From contig OY754977.1 in the NCBI GenBank assembly GCA_963576475.1, forward strand, positions 34,639,872 through 34,703,871: a DNA stretch of 64,000 bases. Reading direction: 5' to 3'. The translations under genes were made by a program, and so were the position numbers. Positions 1 through 10,131 of the stretch are shown here, in pieces. The stretch is from Molanna angustata (taxonomy: Eukaryota > Arthropoda > Insecta > Trichoptera > Molannidae). The notes under the pieces are model-generated. The model made no database searches. It was not told where the DNA came from and worked only from the letters and a program-made list of their open reading frames with translations. How positions within the stretch are numbered: the first letter of the stretch is position 1; the number at the start of each line of letters is the position of its first letter.

Positions 1-187
1 TTGGCTCTCTGATTGGTTGAGATCTCGTAGTATTAAGTCAAATGAGCTGTGAAATTTTATATTAAATGCGAAAAATTAAAAGAATATTATATATTTAATT
101 TATAACAATTTATAATTCAATTTATAAAGCAACTCGCTCACGCGAGTCACTATTATTATTATACACAAACTTAAACCTAACCTAAGA

Positions 188-345
188 ATGCAGAAAAGAA
201 ACTCAGGGGCTAGACGCTACTGAGGAAGACCACCTACGCGATGGTCCGATGATATAAAGAGGGTTGCTGGAGACTGGATGCAGAAGGCCCAGGACAGAGA
301 GATATAAGGGAGGCCTATGTCCAGCAGTGAACATAGACAGTTAGA
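188..345 (+). pseudogene. RTE-like LINE C-terminal fragment (copy A)
   Basis: Translation with one stop gives a GRPPTRWSDDIKRVAG-type segment, then a tryptophan/glutamine-rich tail and the characteristic end GGCCTATGTCCAGCAGTGAAC. This is the conserved C-terminal tail of RTE-like non-LTR retrotransposons (family knowledge), downstream of the reverse transcriptase domain. No RT motifs remain, so it is a dead 3' fragment. The identical fragment lies at 8636-8793, where the upstream part of what may be the same element is visible at 8030-8402. Confidence 0.75.
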
Positions 346-1620
346 TATAGGTAAAGGTAATCTACTGTGGTATGTCTTTACAGAAATAAATCAGCCTTTA
401 TACTTTGACGTAAGTCTGGCAGTCGCTGATTTCTCTACAAGGGCGCTTACCGGAAATGTAATGAACCAAAATTGGTTTAAAACAAATTCATTTGACAAAA
501 TCCCGAATATATCCCTGTAATTGTAAACTTATATTATTCGAATATTCGTTGAAAATCGACAAAGTATACCAATTTTCTGAAAAATAATGTTGTAGCTGCA
601 CCTTGTCAGCTGCAATATGTATAGCTTCATGATTCTCGAATACTCCCGACGATTAACGAAGATCAACGAACCACAACCCACCGCTAAATGTTGATACGAG
701 TCAATGTACCTACAGATATTTATTCATGCGTTGATCGTTCAATAGAGTAGAGTCACATTTAATCTTAATCTTTTAGTTTCGACCCACGACATCAGAAATT
801 AACTAAGTCATTATTTATATTATAATTTCATTTATTTCGAATAATCCAGTGTTGAACATGTAAGTAGTTCTTTTGATTGAAACCCTTCATCACTATAAAT
901 TATGTAGTATCAAGTATATAATGAATTGTCATTAGCATTATCAAATTAGGAGGTAGATGTTTTAAATAAAATAGAATCCTTGTGAACACGCACATATGCA
1001 ATATAATCCTTCTGATATAAATAAATAAATAAACATATACCCCCAAAATGTCCTTGAAGCTTGCATTCTTCTGCTGCTGACGAATGGTTGTGAAACTTTT
1101 GTGTTTACAATCAGGATTCTACATAGCTAGCAGTAACACAAAGATGCATGTGCTAAGATGAGTTGGGCAACACATGTCCTAAAAATACTTGAAGACACGA
1201 TGCAAAGTGGCCCGACGATATGGGATGAGTGGCTTGAAGTGGTTGGATGCGTTTTTCCCAGGGTCCATTACTGGCCAAAATATAGTTGATATGACGTTGT
1301 TTTGAATAGTAAATACTAATTCGAAAAATCGAATTGTAAGCTCTGTTCCCGATCACATAATGTAATATTATTATGTTGAAAGAGTATCATCATTATTCGA
1401 CTTCTACTGTAGGACGACGAGAGCTAAGCCACACAATTTATAAATTGAGAATTTATGAAGGAAAAGGGAAATTTACACAAAGTCGTAAAAAGGACAAATT
1501 ACCACGAAGAGGACACGACACGACACGACACGACCAATCATTATAAATTATATTTTCTCTCCTCGATTTCATCTTGCTCGTGATATTTTCCTTCCAATAG
1601 ATTCACCCACGCCTTTAAAT
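346..1620. other. No gene seen; AT-rich intergenic sequence
   Basis: No ORF above about 70 codons with recognisable content. A short (GACAC)n-like tract sits at about 1507-1532. The same sequence lies at 8794-10068 in copy B, with the only two base differences found between the copies. Confidence 0.6.
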
Positions 1621-1683
1621 ATGTATAGGTACATTGTAGGTTTTATAATAATACTCCGAATAAAAATGCTACATAATTATATT

Positions 1684-4600
1684 TTCTTACCCTTGTGGAT
1701 AGAAATTATGTTTATTTATTTTTTCATACATATGGTATTTTTACCATTGTGGATAAATATTTTGTTTATTAATTTTTTCATTCATATGGTACTCTTACCC
1801 TTGTAGATACTTACTTACTTTACTTACTTACTTACTTTCCGTGTCCGGAACACCATCATATTCGTAGCCCCCAATATTCGGCCACTCGGATTCCACTAGT
1901 GTTTGCTATCTATGTACTGTGTCTTGGTGCGTGCATGTCGCTCCTGTCATGGGACATGACAGTAGGTGCACGTTGTCCTGTCTGGCGCCACACTCGCAGA
2001 TGTCTTCCTCTCTGTATCCCCATTTCTTGAGGTCACTGTAACAGCAGGAGACACCCGTTCTGAGCCTATTGAGCGCTCTCCATGTTGGATAAGGCAGGTT
2101 GTGTCCCACTGACATGTCCTCCGCGGGTGGTAGCTGCGTGCGTTCGACACTATCACGCCACAGTGACAGCCTTCGGGCCTCGGGGAGGCCAACTATAGGG
2201 GACACGAAAGGAGCCTCCACGTAGATTGAGTTTCGGTTAACTTCGGAAAAGCAATCGGGCGTCCCTGGAAACGGCAGAATGCCGGCCAATCCTTCCACCA
2301 CCGGAGCACCAACCAAAATAACCCTTGTAGATAGAAACTTTGTTCATTATTTATTTCATTCGTATGACACTTTTACCCTTGTGGATAGAAATTATGGTTA
2401 TTTATTTTTTCATTCATATGGTACCTACTCTTACCCTTGTGGATAGAAATTATGTTTATTTATTTTTTCATGCATATGGTACTTTTACCCTTGTGGATAG
2501 AAACTATGTTTATTTATTTTTTCATTCATATGGTACTCTTACCCTTGTGGATAGAAATAATTTTTATTTATTTTTTCATTCATATGATACTTTTACCCTT
2601 GTGGATAGAAATTATGTTAATTTATTTTTTCATTCATATGGTACTCTTACCCTTGTGGATAGAAACTATGTTTATTTATTTTTCATTCATATTTTTTCAT
2701 ATCATTAACCCTTGTGGATAGAAAATATGTTTATTAATTTTTTTCATCTAGGTATATGGTAGGTACTTTTACCCTTGTGGATAGAAACTATGTTTATTTA
2801 TTTTTACTTTCATATGGTACATTAACCCTTGTGGATAGAAACTATGTTTATTTATATTTTTCATTAATATGATACATTAACCCCTGTGGATAGGAATACG
2901 TTTATTTATTTTTTTCTTACCCTTGTGGATAGAAAATATGTTTATTTTTTTCATTCATATGGTACTTTTTACCTTGTGGATAGAAACTACGTTTATTTAT
3001 TTTTTCTTTCATATGGTACATTAACCCTTGTGGATAGAAAATATGTTTATTTATTTTTTCTTTCATATGGTACATTAACCCTTGTGGATAGAAAATATGT
3101 TTATTTTTTTCATTCATATGGTACTTTTACCCTTGTGGATAGAAACTACGTTTATTTATTTTTTCTTTCATATGGTACATTAACCCTTGTGGATAGAAAA
3201 TATGTTTATTTATTTTTTCTTTCATATGGTACATTAACCCTTGTGGATAGAAACTACGTTTATTTATTTTTTCTTTCATATGGTACATTAACCCTTGTGG
3301 ATAGAAAATATGTTTATTTATTTTTTCTTTCATATGGTACATTAACCCTTGTGGATAGAAAATATGTTTATTTTTTTCATTCATATGGTACTTTTACCCT
3401 TGTGGATAGAAACTACGTTTATTTATTTTTTCTTTCATATGGTACATTAACCCTTGTGGATAGAAAATATGTTTATTTATTTTTTCTTTCATATGGTACA
3501 TTAACCCTTGTGGATAGAAACTACGTTTATTTATTTTTTCTTTCATATGGTACATTAACCCTTGTGGATAGAAAATATGTTTATTTATTTTTTCTTTCAT
3601 ATGGTACATTAACCCTTGTGGATAGAAAATATGTTTATTTTTTTCATTCATATGGTACTTTTACCCTTGTGGATAGAAACTACGTTTATTTATTTTTTCT
3701 TTCATATGGTACATTAACCCTTGTGGATAGAAAATATGTTTATTTATTTTTTCTTTCATATGGTACATTAACCCTTGTGGATAGAAACTACGTTTATTTA
3801 TTTTTTCTTTCATATGGTACATTAACCCTTGTGGATAGAAAATATGTTTATTTATTTTTTCTTTCATATGGTACATTAACCCTTGTGGATAGAAAATATG
3901 TTTATTTTTTTCATTCATATGGTACTTTTACCCTTGTGGATAGAAACTACGTTTATTTATTTTTTCTTTCATATGGCACATTAACCCTTGTGGATAGAAA
4001 ATATGTTTATTTATTTTTTCTTTCATATGGTACATTAACCCTTGTGGATAGAAACTACGTTTATTTATTTTTTCTTTCATATGGTACATTAACCCTTGTG
4101 GATAGAAAATATGTTTATTTATTTTTTCTTTCATATGGTACATTAACCCTTGTGGATAGAAAATATGTTTATTTTTTTCATTCATATGGTACTTTTACCC
4201 TTGTGGATAGAAACTACGTTTATTTATTTTTTCTTTCATATGGTACATTAACCCTTGTGGATAGAAAATATGTTTATTTATTTTTTCTTTCATATGGTAC
4301 ATTAACCCTTGTGGATAGAAACTGTTTATTTATTTTTTCTTTCATATGGTACATTAACCCTTGTGGATAGAAACTACGTTTATTTATTTTTTCTTTCATA
4401 TGGTACATTAACCCTTGTGGATAGAAAATATGTTTATTTATTTTTTCTTTCATATGGTACATTAACCCTTGTGGATAGAAACTGTTTATTTATTTTTTCT
4501 TTCATATGGTACATTAACCCTTGTGGATAGAAACTACGTTTATTTATTTTTTCTTTCATATGGTACATTAACCCTTGTGGATAGAAAATATGTTTATTTA

Positions 4601-4772
4601 TTTTTTCTTTCATATGGTACATTAACCCTTGTAGATAGAAACTACGTTTATATATTTTTTCTTTCATATGGTACATTAACCCTTGTGGATAGAAACTGTT
4701 TATTTATTTTTTTCATTCATCTGGTACTTTTACCCTTGTGGATAGAAACTATGTTCATTTATTTTTCATTCA
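1684..4772. repeat. Minisatellite with 54/51-bp monomers and higher-order repeats (copy A)
   Basis: The monomer contains ACCCTTGTGGATAGAAA, a TTTATTTATTTTTT run and CATATGGTAC. The common monomer is 54 bp; a variant with CATTCATATGGTACTTTT is 51 bp. From about 3118 to 4185 four 54-bp units plus one 51-bp unit form a 267-bp block repeated four times almost exactly. From about 4309 a second block of 160 bp (54+54+52, with a 2-bp deletion in AAACTACG) repeats. The left end is more diverged. All common unit lengths are multiples of three, so long reading frames run through on both strands; these are products of the repeat, not genes. A LINE fragment interrupts it at 1810-2320. Confidence 0.95.
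1810..2320 (-). mobile_element. 5'-truncated LINE inserted in the minisatellite (copy A)
   Basis: The insertion is flanked by the 13-bp direct repeat ACCCTTGTAGATA (1797-1809 and 2321-2333), which is minisatellite sequence, so the target duplication is clear. The element reads right to left. Its 3' end, next to 1810, is a tail of AAGT repeats (seen as CTTACTTACTTTACTTACTT on +), preceded by CCGGACACGGA. It carries a 136-codon frame (1906-2316, minus) with LNRLRTG at residues 82-88 and a C-x-C-x7-H-x3-C cluster at residues 107-121. This is typical of the cysteine-rich C-terminus of insect non-LTR retrotransposons. RT and endonuclease are missing. Confidence 0.88.
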
Positions 4773-4949
4773 TACCAACACGGCATATCGCAAAATGTAT
4801 GAGAGTGTACATACAATAAAATATTTCTTTATAAACAGCGTTTGATTTCTGCACCAAAGAGGGCATATTTTTTTTAATGAATAATTTTGTCCCTGTAACA
4901 AATACATCCTCATACATTTCTTAACTAAAATAATAAATACTAATAAATC

Positions 4950-5015
4950 TTTAGTTTATGGAATGGATGAACCCGCAGTGCGCTAACCACTCTGCCACCA
5001 CCCATTCACCACCCA
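4950..5015 (-). repeat. tRNA-like SINE head scrap (copy A)
   Basis: On the minus strand the segment reads GGTGGTGGCAGAGTGGTTAGCG followed by CACTGCGGGTTCATCC. This resembles the A box and D arm of the tRNA-derived SINEs at 36.9 and 58.1 kb. No T arm, B box or tail is recognisable. The identical segment lies at 13398-13463. Confidence 0.4.
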
Positions 5016-5309
5016 ACCTAAAAATCGCTTTTAGGAATATTATTGAAATTAAATTACTTAAGGGGGGGACTGCTGCCAACGTACCTATTTTCCAATTTTA
5101 TATACTTACCATCATTATTTCATATCAAATCGTTTTGAAAAAAATAATTTAGATAGTTTGGGTATTAATAAAGAAAAATATATATTTACTTTTTGATAAT
5201 GTTCTGTAAAAATTCTTGTAGAAAAATAATGGCATACCCCGATTTTCAACGTTTATCTTATATTTTTAATAAAATATAAGGCGTAGTTCAATATATTTTT
5301 TTTAAACTA

Positions 5310-6314
5310 GTTGCATGTAACACATGAGATCCAACTGTCGATAGCGATAGTATGTATAGTTGAAGAATAAGAATCAAACTATAAACCCATAAATCCAAAT
5401 TATTGAAAATTTTAACACATGTTGGTATGTATGTCAAGATAGGACAGTATGGAGGTCAGTCCTCTTTTCCTTCCCGGAATATGAAAACAGCATGATGGTT
5501 CTGTATGTATGTTTGGATATTAAAATCCTATCAAACTATTAAGTCTTCTTACATATTGTGTATAGGCGACTGCCATATAAATTGTATGAAGCGATGTCGT
5601 CACTAAATTCAATTTTTATAAAAATTGTTAAAAAAAATTTGAGATGTACAAATACAATGTTGATATTTTTTATAGAAAATTAAATTATCTAGTTGGGGTG
5701 TTTCGGCTTTTTTCGATATTTTTAAAAAATTTGGAAATATAGGCAGTTAAACTCATAAATTTATCATAAAAAAAATACTTTTCTTAATAAAAAATGTTTG
5801 AGAAATCCTGGAATTTTTTTGAAAAAACTAATTTGAGATTTTGTATTTGTCTATGTTTGTACCAATTTTTAGCGTTCTAGCTTTTATGGTTTCTGAGATA
5901 TATGTAAAAATAAATTAAAAATTCAAAAGTTGATAACCCCTGACTGAAACAAAAATTCAAAATTCTGAGTATAAAAGTTTTGTAGGCCTATAACTGTTTA
6001 TATATTCTGAAATTTTGGGCTTTGTAAATTGAGCGGATCAAAAGTTATAAGGGGGGGACGGACACACACACAGACACACACACAGACACACAGACACACA
6101 CACAGACACACGAAATGTTCTACTCCGAATTCTGAGTAAATCCGTGTACGGAACATATATGCAGCGAAGCCTCTAAGTTGGTGTTTTTTGACTTCAAAGT
6201 TGGAAAAGCCGTGAAAAAAGTAGACCTCTCCATACAATTCTCGCGTATTCTGGCTTGATACATTGTCGATATGTTAAGAGAACAAAGTTCTCCTGAACAA
6301 ATCGACAGTTGGAT
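5310..6314 (+). mobile_element. Microsatellite-bearing non-autonomous element, full unit 1 (copy A)
   Basis: It starts near CTAGTTGCATGTAACACATG, followed by ATCCAACTGTCGAT, and ends with the exact inverse ATCGACAGTTGGAT. Inside are conserved AT-rich blocks, a GGGGGGACGGACACAC microsatellite at about 6053-6112, and a conserved 3' block (AAATGTTCTACTCCGAATTC ... GTTCTCCTGAACAAATCG). No protein is encoded; the cysteine/valine-rich frame on the minus strand is the CA repeat. Subterminal inverted repeats plus a central microsatellite resemble non-autonomous Helentrons (HINE/DINE-1 type) or lepidopteran MINEs; this assignment is inference. Copy B: 13758-14762. Confidence 0.75.
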
Positions 6315-6321
6315 GACGTTG

Positions 6322-6652
6322 CAACTAGTTGCATGTAACACATGAGATCCAACTGTCGATAGCGATAGTATGTATAGTTGAAGAATATGTACCAAACTAT
6401 AAACCCATAAATACAAATTATTGAATATTTTCAGATATTTTGTTTTCTATACAACATATGTAGGTATGTATGTCAAGATAGGATAGTATGGAGGAAGATC
6501 CTTTTTTCCTACCCAGAATATGAAAATAACATGATGGTATGTATGTTTGTTTGGAGATGAAGTATCAAACTATTAAGTCTTCTTACATATTGTGTATAGG
6601 CGACTGACATACAAAATGTATGAAGCGATGTCGTCACTAAATTCAATTTTTA
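6322..6652 (+). mobile_element. Head-only unit of the microsatellite-bearing element (copy A)
   Basis: It repeats the first ~330 bp of the preceding element, beginning 10 bp after its end and stopping after GTCGTCACTAAATTCAATTT, where the next head begins. It has no CA tract and no 3' end. The arrangement full-head-full is a tandem cluster of one family. Copy B: 14770-15100. Confidence 0.75.
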
Positions 6653-7722
6653 AAACTAGTTGCATGTAACACATGAGATCCAACTGTCGACAGCGATAGT
6701 ATGTATAGTTGAAGAATAAGTACCAAACCCATAAATACAAATTATTTATTATTTTATTTATTATTTTATGATATTTAGTTTTCTATACAACACATGTACC
6801 TAGGTAGTCAAGATAGGATAGTATGGAGGTCAGTCTTTTTTTCCTACCCGGAATATGAAAACAGCATGATGGTATATGTATATTGTATGTTTAGAGATGA
6901 AGTATCAAACTATTAAGTCTTCTTTGATATTGTGTATAGGTGACTACCATACAAATTGTATGAAGAGATGTCGTCACTAAATTCAATTTTATAAAAATTG
7001 TTAAAAAAAATTTGAGATGTACTGCTACAATGTTAATATTTTTTATATAAAATTAAATTATCTAGTTGGGGTGTTTCGGCTTTTTTCGATATTTTAAAAA
7101 AAAAATGGAAATATAGGCAGTTAAACTCATAAATTTATCTTAAAAAAAATACTTTTCTTAATAAAAAATGTTTGAGAAACCCTGGAATTTTTTTGAAAAA
7201 ATTAATTTGAGATTTTGTATTTGTCTATGTTTATACCAATTTTCAGCGTTCTAGCTTTTATGGTTTCTGAGATATAGGGAAAAATAAAATGAAAATTCAA
7301 AAGTTGATAACCCCTGACTGAAACAAAAATTCAAAATTCTGAGTATAAAAGTTTTGTAGGCCTGTAACTGTTTATATATTTTGAAATTTTAGGCTCTGTA
7401 AATTGAGCGGATCAAAAGTTATAAGGGGGGGACGGACACACAGACACACAGACACACACACACACACAGACACACACACACACAGACACACACACACAGA
7501 CACACACACACAGACACACGAAATGTTCTACTCCGAATTCTGAGTAAATCCGTGTATCGAACATATATGCTGAGAAGCCTCTAAGTTGGTGTTTTTTGAC
7601 TTCAAAGTTGGAAAAGCCGTGAAAAAAGTAGACCTCTCCATACAATTCTCGCGTATTCTGGCTTGATACATTGTCGATATGTTAAGAGAACAAAGTTCTC
7701 CTGAACAAATCGACAGTTGGAT
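6653..7722 (+). mobile_element. Microsatellite-bearing non-autonomous element, full unit 2 (copy A)
   Basis: Same structure as 5310-6314 with a longer CA/GACACA tract (about 7434-7520) and many small differences. The 8.4-kb duplication ends at its terminal CGACAGTTGG. Copy B: 15101-16168. Confidence 0.78.
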
Positions 7723-8029
7723 TAAACATTAAATAAAAACACTAAATAAAACAATAAATATAAATATTAAATATAAAACACTAAATATAAGGCCTGTTTT
7801 GCACACATACACACCAACATGCACACCCTCACACAAACACACAAGCACACACACACACATATACATACACATTCACATACACACACACTCTCACAAACAC
7901 ATCATGTTCATGTGTACTAGGAAGGGACATGGGTAAGCATCTTTTCAGTTTCCCTTCTTCCCAATTTTAGCAACCAGTCCGTCAACAACCCTATACTCCT
8001 ATATATAAACAATATACTTCTCTCCCGAT
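7723..8029. other. Linker unique to copy A with CA-rich tract
   Basis: An A-rich stretch of ACACTAAATATAA-like repeats (7727-7792) is followed by a degenerate (CA)n region at about 7804-7905. It has no equivalent after copy B. No gene is seen. Confidence 0.6.
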
Positions 8030-8402
8030 ATAACCAGATCATGCAGCTTCAATGAAAAACCTATCTTGGATGAGCTGCCTATGGTAATCTCAAGGAATTC
8101 TTCACCAGAAATATCTCGCAAAATCTAAAACGCAAGATGTATGACTAATTTGTGCTTCCAGTCATGACATATGGAGCAAAAACAGTTAACTCACGAAAGT
8201 GACTGCAATAAAACTAAGAGTGGTCCAGTGAAAACATGAACGAGCCATGTTGAATCTCAGACTCTCAGATTGAGTGAGAAATTCAGAAATACGAAGAAGA
8301 TCAGGAGTTACTTATGACATATCGCTAGAGTGTAGGACCAAAGATGGACCAAGAAGATCCTGGAAAGGAGACCACGTGAGGACAGGAGAAGTAGAGGAAG
8401 AC
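8030..8402 (+). pseudogene. RTE-like LINE reverse transcriptase C-terminal relic
   Basis: With several stops and frameshifts the translation gives PVMTYGA, then NSEIRRRSGVT and CRTKDGPRRSW, which follows the order of the post-RT thumb region of RTE-like elements (VLPVMTYG..., R..EIRRR..V). The catalytic YxDD box lies upstream and is absent. The frame breaks off at the dispersed block starting at 8403, and a matching C-terminus reappears at 8636-8793. Confidence 0.65.
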
Positions 8403-8635
8403 ACTAGAGTCTACAATCTGAATCTACCCGTTTGCATTCTGTTTCCGGTTGGCTCTCTGATTGGTTGAGATCTCGTAGTATTAAGTCAAATGAGCTGTGA
8501 AATTTTATATTAAATGCGAAAAATTAAAAGAATATTATATATTTAATTTATAACAATTTATAATTCAATTTATAAAGCAACTCGCTCACGCGAGTCACTA
8601 TTATTATTATACACAAACTTAAACCTAACCTAAGA
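8403..8635 (+). repeat. Dispersed ~230-bp AT-rich element (half of a foldback family)
   Basis: It starts after a relic LINE reading frame (8030-8402) and ends where a LINE C-terminus resumes (8636-8793), so it appears to have interrupted an RTE-like element. Its right half (TTTATAAAGCAACTCGCTCACGCGAGTCAC... then AAACCTAACCTAAG) is also an arm of the foldback element at 32288-32709, and a related core occurs in the MITE at 41652-41873. A copy cut by the window edge lies at 1-187. No coding capacity is seen. Confidence 0.6.
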
Positions 8636-8793
8636 ATGCAGAAAAGAAACTCAGGGGCTAGACGCTACTGAGGAAGACCACCTACGCGATGGTCCGATGA
8701 TATAAAGAGGGTTGCTGGAGACTGGATGCAGAAGGCCCAGGACAGAGAGATATAAGGGAGGCCTATGTCCAGCAGTGAACATAGACAGTTAGA
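8636..8793 (+). pseudogene. RTE-like LINE C-terminal fragment (copy B)
   Basis: Identical to 188-345. Together with 8030-8402 it may represent one RTE-like element split by the 230-bp block between them. Confidence 0.7.
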
Positions 8794-10131
8794 TATAGGT
8801 AAAGGTAATCTACTGTGGTATGTCTTTACAGAAATAAATCAGCCTTTATACTTTGACGTAAGTCTGGCAGTCGCTGATTTCTCTACAAGGGCGCTTACCG
8901 GAAATGTAATGAACCAAAATTGGTTTAAAACAAATTCATTTGACAAAATCCCGAATATATCCCTGTAATTGTAAACTTATATTATTCGAATATTCGTTGA
9001 AAATCGACAAAGTATACCAATTTTCTGAAAAATAATGTTGTAGCTGCACCTTGTCAGCTGCAATATGTATAGCTTCATGATTCTCGAATACTCCCGACGA
9101 TTAACGAAGATCAACGAACCACAACCCACCGCTAAATGTTGATACGAGTCAATGTACCTACAGATATTTATTCATGCGTTGATCGTTCAATAGAGTAGAG
9201 TCACATTTAATCTTAATCTTTTAGTTTCGACCCACGACATCAGAAATTAACTAAGTCATTATTTATATTATAATTTCATTTATTTCGAATAATCCAGTGT
9301 TGAACATGTAAGTAGTTCTTTTGATTGAAACCCTTCATCACTATAAATTATGTAGTATCAAGTATATAATGAACTGTCATTAGCATTATCAAATTAGGAG
9401 GTAGATGTTTTAAATAAAATAGAATCCTTGTGAACACGCACATATGCAATATAATCCTTCTGATATAAATAAATAAATAAACATATACCCCCAAAATGTC
9501 CTTGAAGCTTGCATTCTTCTGCTGCTGACGAATGGTTGTGAAACTTTTGTGTTTACAATCAGGATTCTACATAGCTAGCAGTAACACAAAGATGCATGTG
9601 CTAAGATGAGTTGGGCAACACATGTCCTAAAAATACTTGAAGACACGATGCAAGGTGGCCCGACGATATGGGATGAGTGGCTTGAAGTGGTTGGATGCGT
9701 TTTTCCCAGGGTCCATTACTGGCCAAAATATAGTTGATATGACGTTGTTTTGAATAGTAAATACTAATTCGAAAAATCGAATTGTAAGCTCTGTTCCCGA
9801 TCACATAATGTAATATTATTATGTTGAAAGAGTATCATCATTATTCGACTTCTACTGTAGGACGACGAGAGCTAAGCCACACAATTTATAAATTGAGAAT
9901 TTATGAAGGAAAAGGGAAATTTACACAAAGTCGTAAAAAGGACAAATTACCACGAAGAGGACACGACACGACACGACACGACCAATCATTATAAATTATA
10001 TTTTCTCTCCTCGATTTCATCTTGCTCGTGATATTTTCCTTCCAATAGATTCACCCACGCCTTTAAATATGTATAGGTACATTGTAGGTTTTATAATAAT
10101 ACTCCGAATAAAAATGCTACATAATTATATT

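Larger units (their letters stand above)
1..7720. repeat. Copy A of an 8,448-bp-period tandem duplication
   Basis: The whole segment recurs at 8449-16168 with a constant offset of 8,448 bp. By eye only two differences were found: T926 versus C9374 and A1206 versus G9654. The 3-kb minisatellite inside it has the same number of units in both copies, because offsets before and after it are identical. Identity stops after 7720, exactly at the end motif CGACAGTTGG of the last CA-bearing element; copy A then runs into a 728-bp linker and copy B into another partial element. The left limit is unknown because the window starts inside the unit. This is either a very recent segmental duplication or an assembly duplicate. 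Confidence 0.95.

Noticed and set aside
165..187. Telomere-like AACCTAACCT (insect TTAGG repeat)
   Set aside because: Only two units, inside a dispersed repeat that recurs at 8.6 and 18.4 kb; not a telomeric array.
2886..4370. 494-codon ORF of 17-18-residue repeats as a repetitive protein gene
   Set aside because: It is explained fully by tandem 54/51-bp monomers whose lengths are multiples of three; other frames, including the minus strand, are equally open, and it begins and ends with changes in monomer length.
5998..6416. Minus-strand ORFs with CVCVCV runs (also at 7412, 14446, 15860 and 16546)
   Set aside because: They are the complement of CA/GACACA microsatellites plus the conserved non-coding 3' block of a repeat element; they recur only because the element recurs.
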